DNA of 64,000 nucleotides from Phyllobacterium sp. T1293 (GTDB lineage Bacteria; Pseudomonadota; Alphaproteobacteria; Rhizobiales; Rhizobiaceae). Shown here one piece after another: positions 8,315 through 17,299 of the stretch. The stretch lies in the NCBI RefSeq assembly GCF_020731415.2, contig NZ_CP088273.1:2237001-2301000 (forward strand). Reading direction: 5' to 3'. Positions within the stretch are counted from its first letter, which is position 1. Each line of letters opens with the position of its first letter. Both the position numbers and the translations under genes were made by a program. The notes below the pieces were generated by a model. It searched no databases and was not told the origin of the DNA. It saw only the letters and a list, made by a program, of their open reading frames with translations.

Positions 8315-9967
8315 TTACCGGAACAGGATCACTGCCTGTTGCAGCGTGACCCAGACACCCCATAAAATGGGGATACCCACCGCTGCCCAAGCGAGAGCGG
8401 CTTTGGCATCCAGTCCGCCATGGCCAATACCAAAGGAGCCGGTGGCACCGGCTTCTGCCGTCTTGGTTTTGGCTTGAAGCGCTGCAACCTCAGCATCGGA
8501 CATAAACCATTTTGATGCCAGCGGGCGGACAAAGAAATTGGCGATGAAACCCAGCGCCAGCATGCATGCAAGGATATACATGGTGCGGTCATAGACCTGA
8601 TCCCGCGGTACGCCTGCGCTGATCTGGAATTCGCGGATATAGTTGACCACAACCGGTCCGACGATACCCGCCGTTGCCCACGCGGTGAGCAGACGGCCAT
8701 GGATGGCCCCGACAAACTGCGTGCCGAAAATATCGGCGAGATAGGCGGGTACGGTGGCAAAGCCGCCGCCATACATGGACAGGATCACGCAGAAAATGCC
8801 AACGAATAGTGCCTGGCTGCCCATATGAGCAGCGGTTGGTGCCAGCGCATAAAGCACGATGCCGAGGGCAAAGAAGGTGAAATAGGTGGCCTTGCGGCCG
8901 ATGCGATCCGACAGCGATGCCCAGAAGAACCGCCCGCCAATGTTGAACAGTGAAAGCAAACCGGCAAAGCCCGCGGCAATCGAAGCGATAGCGGTTTTCT
9001 GGCCCGCATCAAGCTGGGTGAAGCTGACATCAGGCAGGCCGATGAGCTTGCCCGCGAAGATTTCCTGCAACATGGGTGAAGCCATGCCGATCACGCCGAT
9101 ACCAGCCGAAACGTTAAGGCAGAGCACGGCCCAGATCAGCCAGAACTGCTTTGTCTTGTGAGCATCGCGCAGATGCACATGGCGGGTGGTGATCATCGCT
9201 TTCGCGTCTGTTGGTGGTGTCCATCCCTCGGGACGCCAGCCCGCAGGCGGAATGCGATAGCCAAAGGCACCGCAGATCATGAAGACGAAGTAACCCGCTG
9301 CCATGACGAGAAATGTCTGCCAGACACCGACGGAATCGGGCGTCTTGAAGTGGTTCATCAGAAGGTTGGCCAGTGGCGCGCCGATCATGGCACCGCCGCC
9401 AAAGCCCATGATGGCCATGCCTGTTGCCATGCCGCGGCGATCAGGAAACCATTTGATCAGCGTGGAAACCGGAGAAATATAGCCAAGCCCGAGGCCGATA
9501 CCACCGATGACGCCAGCACCCACCCACATCAGCCAAAGCTGGTGGGCGATAACACCAATGGCAGCCAGAACCATGCCGCCGCACCAGCAGAGCGCTGAGA
9601 CCACACCCGCCTTGCGCGGCCCTGCCCGCTCCAGCCAGCCACCCCATATGGCAGCCGAACAGCCGAGAAGCACGAAAAACAGGGTGTAGATCCAGCCAAG
9701 ATCACTAACGCGCCAGTCGCAGCTCGTCGTGAACAGGGCCGTTATCAGGTTGAGATTGGCACAAGCCGCCGGATCGCTGCCGATAGCACGCGACAAGGGT
9801 AGCCAGAAAACGCTGAAGCCATAGGCCATACCGATACAAAGATGGATGGCAAGTGCTGCGGGCGGCACCAGCCAGCGGTTGAATCCCGCCTTGGCGACAA
9901 TACGCTCGCGATCAAGAATGCCGGGATTGCCATAGGCACCCTGCTCTGCCCTGTCAGTTGCTGACAT
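8315..9967 (-). CDS. OFA-family MFS transporter (oxalate/formate antiporter type)
   Basis: This 550-residue inner-membrane protein has about 12 hydrophobic segments. The start at 9967 (MSATDRAEQG) has GGAGGAGG upstream. Family hallmarks include the N-terminal helix region LCIGMAYGFSVFWLPLSRAIG, the loop PDRRGMATGMAIMGFGGGAMIGAPL and SLSDRIGRKATYF. The OFA group moves small carboxylates such as oxalate and formate. The gene directly follows the formate dehydrogenase genes on the same strand (149-base gap), so formate supply to that enzyme is the natural inference. Oxalate exchange is possible, but no oxalate-degrading gene is seen here. The length exceeds the usual ~430 residues because of an N-terminal tail and a C-terminal extension ending in an extra hydrophobic helix. 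Confidence 0.85.
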   Translation of the reverse strand: MSATDRAEQGAYGNPGILDRERIVAKAGFNRWLVPPAALAIHLCIGMAYGFSVFWLPLSRAIGSDPAACANLNLITALFTTSCDWRVSDLGWIYTLFFVLLGCSAAIWGGWLERAGPRKAGVVSALCWCGGMVLAAIGVIAHQLWLMWVGAGVIGGIGLGLGYISPVSTLIKWFPDRRGMATGMAIMGFGGGAMIGAPLANLLMNHFKTPDSVGVWQTFLVMAAGYFVFMICGAFGYRIPPAGWRPEGWTPPTDAKAMITTRHVHLRDAHKTKQFWLIWAVLCLNVSAGIGVIGMASPMLQEIFAGKLIGLPDVSFTQLDAGQKTAIASIAAGFAGLLSLFNIGGRFFWASLSDRIGRKATYFTFFALGIVLYALAPTAAHMGSQALFVGIFCVILSMYGGGFATVPAYLADIFGTQFVGAIHGRLLTAWATAGIVGPVVVNYIREFQISAGVPRDQVYDRTMYILACMLALGFIANFFVRPLASKWFMSDAEVAALQAKTKTAEAGATGSFGIGHGGLDAKAALAWAAVGIPILWGVWVTLQQAVILFR

Positions 9968-10016
9968 GTGAATTCCTCCTCCAAGCCCCAATTCATGTAC
10001 TAGTATTTTAGTTTCT

Positions 10017-10033
10017 GGATAGTCTTTGGATAG
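10017..10033 (-). promoter_or_regulatory. Tandem CTATCC repeats upstream of the OFA transporter
   Basis: On the minus strand CTATCC occurs twice with a 5-base gap, an 11-bp period that puts both copies on one DNA face, about 50 bases before the transporter start. The core CTATC/GATAG also forms an inverted repeat upstream of fdsG, so both may bind the LysR regulator of the cluster. This is inference from motif sharing. Confidence 0.35.
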
Positions 10034-10116
10034 CACTATTTTCGTTGATCAACAGCGCAGAATACCCCGGCTGAAGTGGCCGAGGCATCCATAGAAATTT
10101 CAACCATCGGAAAAGG

Positions 10117-10368
10117 TCAGACCGGCGCTGCAGCGGGCTTGCGGATGTGCGCGGACGCCTCGACCACCAGCGGATCAAGACCGTTGTCTTCCTTTTCCAG
10201 AATGGCAAAGAGCTGGGTGCGCATGCGCGGTTCCCAGAAATTGTTGATGTGTCCGGCCACCCCTTCCACCGCCTCGCTCTTTGGCTGGGTGTGAAAGAAT
10301 GTGGCGATCTGATTGGCCATGTAAACAAGCTTGTCGGCGGTTGATTGCCGGTGAGTTTCATTATCCAT
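10117..10368 (-). CDS. fdsD: NAD-dependent formate dehydrogenase, delta subunit
   Basis: The protein has 83 residues. The ATG at 10368 overlaps the end of fdhD by eight bases, suggesting translational coupling. The sequence MDNETHRQSTADKLVYMANQ with FFHTQPKSEAVEGVAGHINNFWEPRMR matches the FdsD family, which has no cofactor sites and helps assembly or stability of the soluble molybdenum formate dehydrogenase. It is the last gene of the fdsGBA-fdhD-fdsD run before the transporter. The length is typical. Confidence 0.88.
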   Translation of the reverse strand: MDNETHRQSTADKLVYMANQIATFFHTQPKSEAVEGVAGHINNFWEPRMRTQLFAILEKEDNGLDPLVVEASAHIRKPAAAPV

Positions 10369-11296
10369 ATTGCACCAATCGAACTGTTGGACTTTGCACA
10401 AAGGTGGGTGAAGCAGCATCTGCATTGGGCTTTGCCGCAGCCACAGCCTCGCCCGGCGTTGCGGCCACCTGATCAGCAGCAACCGGAATGCGCTCGGGCC
10501 GGGTAAACACGTCAAATTCATCGCCGCGCACCAGCGCAACCAGCGTCATGCCCGCCGCCTGCGCGGTACGAACAGCGAGAGCGGTTGGCGCAGATACTGC
10601 AATAAGCACGGATGCGCCAATGATTGCGGCTTTCTGCACCATTTCGATGGAAACGCGGCTGGTAATAACAACCGCACCCGACGCGCCGCTTATGCCTGAC
10701 CGGCAAAGCGCACCGGCCAATTTGTCGAGTGCATTATGGCGGCCCACATCCTCGCGTGCGGCAACGATACCCTTGCCGGGAATGTAAAATCCCGCCGCAT
10801 GCACAGCGCCGGTTTCATTGTGCAGAGGTTGTAGCGGCGAGAGGAGCCGGACCGCCTGCGCCAGATCGTCAGGCGACAGGCTCAGCTGCGTCCCGTCAAC
10901 GGAGGCCACGGGTTTCAGCGCCTGTTCGATGGATTCGATACCGCAGAGGCCGCAACCGACTGGGCCTGCCATGCGGCGGCGGCGGTCGGTGAGATCTTGT
11001 CCCGCCTCATCGGCCAGAAGCAGCTGGATGTCGATGCCTTCACCATGATCTTCAATGGCGATCTCACTGATCTCGCCAAGCTGGCTGATAATGCCTTCAG
11101 AAAGACTGAAGCCGACGGCAAAATCCTCGATATCGGCAGGACTTGCCATCATCACCGCATGGGTGGTGCCGTTATAGCTGAAGGCGATGGGCGTTTCCTC
11201 CGGCACCATCCGGCTACCCGTCGCATAGACAGACCCATCGCCTTTACGGCGACGGGTTATGCGCGGCACCTGCAACCGCGTTTCACGCACGCTCAT
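10361..11296 (-). CDS. fdhD: Formate dehydrogenase accessory sulfurtransferase FdhD
   Basis: FdhD passes sulfur from a cysteine desulfurase to the molybdenum cofactor before it is inserted into formate dehydrogenase. The essential CxxC motif is present as Cys115 and Cys118 in GPVGCGLCGIE. EDVGRHNALDKLAGA and VSIEMVQKAAIIGA are the other conserved blocks. At 311 residues it is longer than the usual ~270, owing to an Ala/Pro-rich C-terminal tail after the normal end near FDVFTRPERI; the coding end of that tail overlaps the fdsD start. It lies two bases after fdsA, so it is made from the same transcript as its client. Confidence 0.93.
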   Translation of the reverse strand: MSVRETRLQVPRITRRRKGDGSVYATGSRMVPEETPIAFSYNGTTHAVMMASPADIEDFAVGFSLSEGIISQLGEISEIAIEDHGEGIDIQLLLADEAGQDLTDRRRRMAGPVGCGLCGIESIEQALKPVASVDGTQLSLSPDDLAQAVRLLSPLQPLHNETGAVHAAGFYIPGKGIVAAREDVGRHNALDKLAGALCRSGISGASGAVVITSRVSIEMVQKAAIIGASVLIAVSAPTALAVRTAQAAGMTLVALVRGDEFDVFTRPERIPVAADQVAATPGEAVAAAKPNADAASPTFVQSPTVRLVQYG

Positions 11297-11298
11297 CG

Positions 11299-14178
11299 CT
11301 ATTCCGCCGCATCCAGAGTCTGGACAATGCGCCGGCTCTGGCGGGCCTGCTCATCATATTTGACCTGCCAGTCGCTCGGCCCATTGGACGCGCCGACCTG
11401 CACCGCCGTGACCTTGTATTCAGGACAGTTCGTCGCCCAATCGGTAAAGTCCGTGGTGATGACGTTGGCCTGCGTCGTCGGATGGTGGAAGGTCGTGTAA
11501 ACCACACCCGGTGACACACGATCAGTGATCAGCGCGCGCAGGGTGGTTTCACCGGAGCGGCTGGTGATTTTCACCCAGTCGCCATCGCGTACACCGCGCT
11601 GTTCGGCGTCGTGCGAGTGAATTTCCAGCCGGTCTTCCTCGTGCCAGACAACATTATCCGTGCGGCGCGTCTGTGCGCCAACATTATACTGCGAGAGGAT
11701 ACGTCCGGTGGTGAGAAGCAGTGGGAAGCGCGGTCCTGTGCGCTCATCCGTTGCCACATATTCGGTGCGCACGAACTTGCCCTTGCCGCGGGCAAAGCTT
11801 TCAATGTGCATGATAGGCGTGCCCAAGGGCGCCTTTTCATTGCATGGCCACTGAACGGAGCCCTCCTTGTCGAGAAGCTCATAGGACACACCGGCAAAGC
11901 TTGGCGTCGTCAATGCGACTTCATCCATGATCTGCGACGGATGGGTGTAGTTCCAGTTGAGGCCCATGGTCTGGGCCAGTGTCTGGGTAACTTCCCAATC
12001 GGCAAAGCCATTCTTCGGGCTCATGACCTTGCGCACACGGTTGATACGGCGCTCGGCATTGGTGAAGGTGCCGTCTTTTTCAAGGAAGGTCGAACCGGGC
12101 AGGAAGACGTGGGCGTAGTTGGCAGTCTCGTTGAGGAAGAGATCATGCACCACGACGCATTCCATGGCGGCAAGACCGGCAGCCACATGCTTGGTGTCAG
12201 GGTCGGACTGGAGAATGTCCTCGCCCTGAATATAGATGCCCTTGAATGTGCCATCGACGGCGGCATCCAGCATGTTCGGGATGCGCAGGCCCGGCTCATC
12301 CTGCAGCTTGACGCCCCAGAGCTTGTCGAAAATATCGCGGGTTGCTTCGCCCGAAACGTGGCGATAGCCGGGCAATTCGTGCGGGAACGAACCCATATCG
12401 CACGAGCCCTGCACATTATTCTGGCCGCGAAGCGGGTTCACCCCGACGCCCTTGCGCCCGATATTGCCGGTTGCCATGGCAAGGTTGGCAATGGCCATAA
12501 CCGTTGTCGAACCCTGGCTGTGTTCGGTGACACCAAGACCATAATAGATCGCGCCATTGCCGCCGGTGGCGAAGAGCCGGGCTGCTTCACGCAGTGACTG
12601 CGGCGATACGCCGGTCAGTTGCTCAATGGCTTCGGGGCTGTGCTCGGGTTCGGACACAAAGGTCGCCCAATCCTGAAACTCATCCCAGTCGCAACGCTCG
12701 CGGATGAACTGCTCGTCGAACAGACCTTCCGTGACGATGACATGGGCAAGCGAGGTGACAACGGCAACATTGGTACCGGGACGCAAGGGGAGATGATGAG
12801 CAGCAGCGATATGCGGCGAGCGCACGAGATCGGTACGGCGCGGATCGATAACGATCAGCTTGGCACCCTGACGCAGGCGCTTCTTCAGGCGCGAGGCAAA
12901 GACCGGATGACCATCAGTCGGGTTGGCACCGATAACGATCACCACATCGGTATGCTCGACACTATCGAAATCCTGCGTACCGGCAGATGTGCCGAACGTC
13001 TTGTTCAGGCCATAGCCGGTCGGCGAATGGCAGACGCGGGCGCAGGTATCGACATTGTTATTACCGAAACCGGCACGAACCAGTTTCTGCACAAGGTAGG
13101 TTTCCTCATTGGTGCAGCGTGATGAGGTGATACCGCCGATGGAATTGCGCCCATACTGATACTGGATGCGGCGGAACTCATTGGCGACGTGCTTGTAGGC
13201 CTCTTCCCACGAGACTTCGCGCCATGGATCGGAGATCTTCTCGCGGATCATCGGGTTGAGAATGCGATCCTTGTGGGTGGAGTAACCATAGGCAAACCGG
13301 CCTTTGACGCAGGAATGGCCGCGATTGGCCTTGCCATCCTTGTAAGGAACCATGCGCACCAGCTCTTCGCCGCGCATCTCGGCCTTGAAGGAGCAACCAA
13401 CACCGCAATAGGCGCAGGTGGTCACTTTGGAATGTTCAGGCTGGCCGATCTGGATAACAGACTTTTCCGTTAGTGTGGCTGTCGGGCAAGCCTGCACGCA
13501 GGCGCCGCAGGAAACGCATTCGCTGTCGATGAAATGCTCATGCATGCCGGGCGAAACACGGCTGGAGAAACCACGGCCTTCAATGGTGAGCGCGAATGTC
13601 CCCTGCACTTCCTCGCAGGCCCGCACGCAGCGCGAGCAGACGATACATTTGGCCGGATCATAGGTGAAATAAGGATTGGATTCATCCTTGGGCATCCAGC
13701 GGTCATTGGCCACATTGTCGGCCTTGGCGAAGACGTGGTTGTCGCCCTCATAGCCATAGCGCACATCGCGCAGGCCAACGGCACCGGCCATATCCTGCAA
13801 TTCGCAATCGCCATTGGCGGCGCAAGTCAGGCAATCCAGCGGATGGTCAGAAATATAAAGCTCCATCACGCCCTTGCGGATATCCTTCAGGCGCGAAGTT
13901 TGCGTGTGGACGACAAGCCCTTGCATGGCAGGTGTGGTGCAGGAGGCAGGCGTGCCATTGCGGCCTTCGATCTCGATGAGGCAAAGACGGCAGGAGCCGA
14001 ATGCATCGACCATATCGGTGGCGCAGAGTTTTGGAATCTGAATACCCGCTTCCATCGATGCGCGCATGATGGAGGTGCCTTCGGGAACGGTCACTTCATT
14101 GCCATCGATGGTCAGGGTGATCATCTTCTCGGATTTGGAGGCTGGCGTGCCGAAATCGATTTCGTGAATGAGGGACAT
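11299..14178 (-). CDS. fdsA: NAD-dependent formate dehydrogenase, alpha (catalytic) subunit
   Basis: The 959-residue catalytic subunit oxidises formate to CO2 at a bis-MGD molybdenum centre. The N-terminus carries a 2Fe-2S ferredoxin domain (Cys52, 63, 66, 80), then a His-ligated 4Fe-4S site (His112, Cys116, 119, 125), two ferredoxin 4Fe-4S clusters (Cys178/181/184/188 and 221/224/227/231) and the proximal cluster (Cys255, 258, 262, 290). The molybdenum ligand is Cys383 followed by His384 in ARVCHSPTGYG, so this is the cysteine, not selenocysteine, form. All cluster ligands expected for the Rhodobacter/Cupriavidus type are visible. It lies between fdsB and fdhD. Confidence 0.96.
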   Translation of the reverse strand: MSLIHEIDFGTPASKSEKMITLTIDGNEVTVPEGTSIMRASMEAGIQIPKLCATDMVDAFGSCRLCLIEIEGRNGTPASCTTPAMQGLVVHTQTSRLKDIRKGVMELYISDHPLDCLTCAANGDCELQDMAGAVGLRDVRYGYEGDNHVFAKADNVANDRWMPKDESNPYFTYDPAKCIVCSRCVRACEEVQGTFALTIEGRGFSSRVSPGMHEHFIDSECVSCGACVQACPTATLTEKSVIQIGQPEHSKVTTCAYCGVGCSFKAEMRGEELVRMVPYKDGKANRGHSCVKGRFAYGYSTHKDRILNPMIREKISDPWREVSWEEAYKHVANEFRRIQYQYGRNSIGGITSSRCTNEETYLVQKLVRAGFGNNNVDTCARVCHSPTGYGLNKTFGTSAGTQDFDSVEHTDVVIVIGANPTDGHPVFASRLKKRLRQGAKLIVIDPRRTDLVRSPHIAAAHHLPLRPGTNVAVVTSLAHVIVTEGLFDEQFIRERCDWDEFQDWATFVSEPEHSPEAIEQLTGVSPQSLREAARLFATGGNGAIYYGLGVTEHSQGSTTVMAIANLAMATGNIGRKGVGVNPLRGQNNVQGSCDMGSFPHELPGYRHVSGEATRDIFDKLWGVKLQDEPGLRIPNMLDAAVDGTFKGIYIQGEDILQSDPDTKHVAAGLAAMECVVVHDLFLNETANYAHVFLPGSTFLEKDGTFTNAERRINRVRKVMSPKNGFADWEVTQTLAQTMGLNWNYTHPSQIMDEVALTTPSFAGVSYELLDKEGSVQWPCNEKAPLGTPIMHIESFARGKGKFVRTEYVATDERTGPRFPLLLTTGRILSQYNVGAQTRRTDNVVWHEEDRLEIHSHDAEQRGVRDGDWVKITSRSGETTLRALITDRVSPGVVYTTFHHPTTQANVITTDFTDWATNCPEYKVTAVQVGASNGPSDWQVKYDEQARQSRRIVQTLDAAE

Positions 14179-14187
14179 ATCTGGCTC

Positions 14188-15744
14188 CTATTCCGCAGCT
14201 TGCGCGACGGGCGCAGGACGAAAATCTTCAGGAAAATGCGTCAAAGCGCTCATGACCGGATAGGGCGTGAAACCACCCAGGGCGCAGAGCGAGCCGAACT
14301 TCATTGTGTTGCAAAGGTCGGTCAGAACCTTGATCTGTTTTTCCGGCTCGATATTGGCGGCAAGACGGTCAACGACCTCGACACCGCGCGTTGAACCGAT
14401 ACGGCACGGCGTACACTTGCCGCAGGATTCGACAGCGCAGAATTCCATGGCGAAACGTGCCTGTTTCAGCATGTCGACACTATCGTCAAACACGACGAGC
14501 CCGGCATGGCCAATCAGCCCGTCCTTGGCGGCAAAAGCTTCATAATCAAACGGCGTATCGAAGAGTTCGCGCGGGAAATAAGCGCCGAGCGGACCACCGA
14601 TCTGCACCGCTTTAACAGGGCGTCCCGTTGCAGTGCCGCCGCCAATATCATCGACGATTTCGCCAAGTGTCAGCCCAAAGGCCGTTTCGAAAAGCCCGCC
14701 ATACCTGACGTTCCCTGCAATCTGCAACGGAATGGTGCCACGCGAGCGACCCATGCCGAAATCCTTGTAGAAGGGAGCACCCTTGTCGAGAATAACGGGG
14801 ACAGAGGCGAGCGATATGACGTTGTTGATCACGGTCGGCTTGCCAAAAAGACCCTTATGCGCAGGCAGAGGCGGCTTGGCACGGACGATGCCACGACGGC
14901 CTTCAAGGCTTTCCAGAAGCGCGGTTTCCTCGCCGCAGACATAGGCACCGGCACCGACACGTACCTCAATATCAAACACATGGGCGGAACCCAGCACCGA
15001 CGCACCGAGCACTCCGGCCTTGCGCGCAACGCCAAGCGCTTCATTCATCACGGCAATCGCGTGCGGATATTCGGAACGGGTATAGATGTACCCTTTGGTT
15101 GCACCGACGGCGATACCGGCAATCGTCATGCCCTCGATGAGCACAAAGGGATCGCCTTCCATGATCATGCGGTCGGCAAATGTACCGCTGTCGCCTTCGT
15201 CGGCATTGCAGACGATGTATTTGCGCGGGCCTGCCGCATCAAGAACGGTCTTCCATTTAATACCCGTGGGAAAACCTGCACCACCGCGTCCACGCAGACC
15301 TGATTCCGTAACCTCAGTGACGATCTCAAGCGGCGTCAGAGCAAGGGCTTTTTCCAGCCCCTTCAGGCCATCATGGGCGCGGTAATCATCCAGCGAGACA
15401 GGATCGGTGACACCGCAGCGGGCAAAGGTCAGACGCGTCTGTTTTGCCAGAAACGGCAACTCTTCCGTAAGGCCAAGATATAGGGGATGGGTTTTGCCTT
15501 CGGCTATCCCTGAATCAAACAATGATGCCAGATCGGATGGCTTCACCGGCCCATAAGCAACACGGCCTTGGGGTGTTTCCACCTCGACCATCGGTTCCAG
15601 CCAATACATGCCACGCGAACCATTGCGGACAATGCGCGCATCGAGTTTGCGGGACGTAATCTCATCATGCAGCTTGCGGACAACTTTTTCAGCGCCCAGA
15701 GCAAGCGAGCCGGAATCGCGCGGGACATAGAATGTGACCGTCAT
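14188..15744 (-). CDS. fdsB: NAD-dependent formate dehydrogenase, beta subunit (FMN/NAD-binding)
   Basis: This 518-residue NuoF-like subunit passes electrons from the alpha subunit to NAD+ through FMN. It has an N-terminal thioredoxin-like extension (~1-110). The FMN/NAD-binding motif GLRGRGGAGFPTGIKW and the YICNADE-like stretch KYIVCNADEGDSGTF follow, then GAGAYVCGEETALLESLEG. The 4Fe-4S cluster has ESCGKCTPCRIG plus a later Cys in SLCALGG. It overlaps fdsG by four bases (ATGA) and is followed by fdsA after nine, a coupled operon. Confidence 0.95.
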   Translation of the reverse strand: MTVTFYVPRDSGSLALGAEKVVRKLHDEITSRKLDARIVRNGSRGMYWLEPMVEVETPQGRVAYGPVKPSDLASLFDSGIAEGKTHPLYLGLTEELPFLAKQTRLTFARCGVTDPVSLDDYRAHDGLKGLEKALALTPLEIVTEVTESGLRGRGGAGFPTGIKWKTVLDAAGPRKYIVCNADEGDSGTFADRMIMEGDPFVLIEGMTIAGIAVGATKGYIYTRSEYPHAIAVMNEALGVARKAGVLGASVLGSAHVFDIEVRVGAGAYVCGEETALLESLEGRRGIVRAKPPLPAHKGLFGKPTVINNVISLASVPVILDKGAPFYKDFGMGRSRGTIPLQIAGNVRYGGLFETAFGLTLGEIVDDIGGGTATGRPVKAVQIGGPLGAYFPRELFDTPFDYEAFAAKDGLIGHAGLVVFDDSVDMLKQARFAMEFCAVESCGKCTPCRIGSTRGVEVVDRLAANIEPEKQIKVLTDLCNTMKFGSLCALGGFTPYPVMSALTHFPEDFRPAPVAQAAE

Positions 15745-16214
15745 AGCCGCACTCCCGTGCTGATTTCTTCAAGCTTTTCATCATCAAGACGGCCGATAAC
15801 CTCGCCATCCAGCATGGCCGCGGGCGCACAGGCGCAAAGACCAAGGCAATACACCGGCTCCAGCGTGACCGCGCCATCGGCGGTGGTTCCATGCCAGTCG
15901 ATGCCAAGCAGTTCGCGAGCCTTCTGGGCCATGGCATCGCCGCCCATCGACTGACAGGCTTCCGCGCGGCACAGCTTCAGAACGTGTCTACCAGCAGGAT
16001 GATCGCGATAATCATGATAGAACGTGACGACACCGTGTACCTCGGCGCGCGATATATTCAGGGCCTGGGCAATCAGCGGCAAGGTTTCCTGCGGCACATA
16101 GCCAAACTCCCCCTGCAACTCGTGCAGAATCGGAAGGAGCGGACCTTCTTCACCCTTTAATTGATCGATAATGCCTATCGCTCTCCCAGCGATATCGGTA
16201 CTTGCGGTCTGCAT
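15741..16214 (-). CDS. fdsG: NAD-dependent formate dehydrogenase, gamma subunit (2Fe-2S)
   Basis: This 157-residue NuoE-like thioredoxin-fold protein binds a 2Fe-2S cluster and joins fdsB in the diaphorase part of the enzyme. The four ligands are Cys82 and Cys87 (LCRAEACQSMGG) and Cys123 and Cys127 (VYCLGLCACAPA). The helix GYVPQETLPLIAQALNISRAEV is family-typical. It is the first gene of the fdsGBA-fdhD-fdsD run, and the 118-base gap before it should hold the operon promoter. Confidence 0.95.
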   Translation of the reverse strand: MQTASTDIAGRAIGIIDQLKGEEGPLLPILHELQGEFGYVPQETLPLIAQALNISRAEVHGVVTFYHDYRDHPAGRHVLKLCRAEACQSMGGDAMAQKARELLGIDWHGTTADGAVTLEPVYCLGLCACAPAAMLDGEVIGRLDDEKLEEISTGVRL

Positions 16215-16301
16215 TTTGTGCAGTGCCCTCCCTAAATTCTCCTCGTATATTAGAACAGATCAAAAGCAGACCGACAAATCAATATACCAGTCTCGTTGAT
16301 C

Positions 16302-16318
16302 GATAGAAGAAACCTATC
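16302..16318. promoter_or_regulatory. Possible LysR operator in the fds promoter region (GATAG-N7-CTATC)
   Basis: A perfect 5-bp inverted repeat with a 7-base centre lies about 90 bases before the fdsG start and just after the regulator gene. It sits in an A/T-rich stretch of the 118-base gap. The same pentamer recurs as a tandem repeat before the transporter gene at 10017. Its position fits an activator site, but there is no experimental or comparative support here. Confidence 0.35.
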
Positions 16319-16332
16319 AAACCAAACTCAAC

Positions 16333-17229
16333 TCAAACCATATTCAGCTCTATCGCCAACGCACGGGCCTCATGCAGCAGCGCCGAGACCAAAGGTGTAT
16401 GGGGTTCACGATCCGCAGCAACCAGTCCGACCAGATGACGTGCATCCGGTTCCACAATCGGGATGGCACGGATTGGTTCGGAAAAGCCCAGTGTTTCCGC
16501 GAGGTTAAGCGGCATGATGCTTGCCCACTTGCCCGTCCGGATATGCGAGAACAGCACAATCATTGAATTGGATTCGAGCGTCGGATGCACATCTACCCCG
16601 GCTTCGCGCAGATGCTTATTGATAATGCGGCGGTTCTGCATATCCATGGTGAGCAGACAGAGCGGTAATTGGCCTACCTCCGCCCAGGTCACAAATTCGC
16701 GATCAGAATAAGTGCTGCCCGTCGAGGTGATCAACTGATAGCGTTCCGAGTATAACGGAACCGAGGTCACACGGCCCAACGGCTCGTTATCGAGATAACT
16801 GATTCCGGCATCAATCTCGAAATTGCTGAGCAGGGTCAGGACTTCAAGCGATGTGCGCGAAGTGACGGAGAAGGTCACGTCAGGGTGTTTTTCACGGAAT
16901 GGTGTGGTCAAGCGCGAAACCATGGCCAGCGCTGTCGGAATGGCCGCTATTTTAACGTGCCCCGAAAGGCCATAACGCGCGGCACGGATTTCCTCGCGCA
17001 TCGTTCTTGTATCACCGACGATACGGCGCGCCCATTCAAGCACCCGCTGGCCTTCTGATGTCAGACCCTTATAGCGGGATGCGCGCTGAACCAGCACCAC
17101 ACCAAGCGTATCCTCCAATTGCCGGATTGCTGCTGATAGCGTGGGCTGGGTCACGCCACACTCTTCCGCCGCCCGGCCAAAATGCTCGTTGCGTGCCAGG
17201 GCGATGAAAAATTCCAGCTTGTCGATCAT
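16333..17229 (-). CDS. LysR-family regulator next to formate dehydrogenase genes
   Basis: The 298-residue protein has a LysR winged helix-turn-helix at residues ~1-60 (HFGRAAEECGVTQPTLSAAIRQL) and a CysB/CbbR-like effector domain. Such regulators commonly sit beside fds operons and activate them with formate or a related signal. Here the gene points the same way as fdsG and lies upstream of it, rather than being divergent as is more usual, so read-through into fdsG is possible. The role as formate regulator is inferred from position. Confidence 0.88.
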   Translation of the reverse strand: MIDKLEFFIALARNEHFGRAAEECGVTQPTLSAAIRQLEDTLGVVLVQRASRYKGLTSEGQRVLEWARRIVGDTRTMREEIRAARYGLSGHVKIAAIPTALAMVSRLTTPFREKHPDVTFSVTSRTSLEVLTLLSNFEIDAGISYLDNEPLGRVTSVPLYSERYQLITSTGSTYSDREFVTWAEVGQLPLCLLTMDMQNRRIINKHLREAGVDVHPTLESNSMIVLFSHIRTGKWASIMPLNLAETLGFSEPIRAIPIVEPDARHLVGLVAADREPHTPLVSALLHEARALAIELNMV

Positions 17230-17299
17230 CGAAATTGCTCCTCCGGGGAGACTCTAGCGATGATTACCCGCCGACAGCAAGAGCAAGCCAGTCACTACC

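Noticed and set aside
11611..15303. Plus-strand frames opposite fdsA and fdsB
   Set aside because: The minus-strand genes have all cofactor ligands; the opposite frames show no family motifs.
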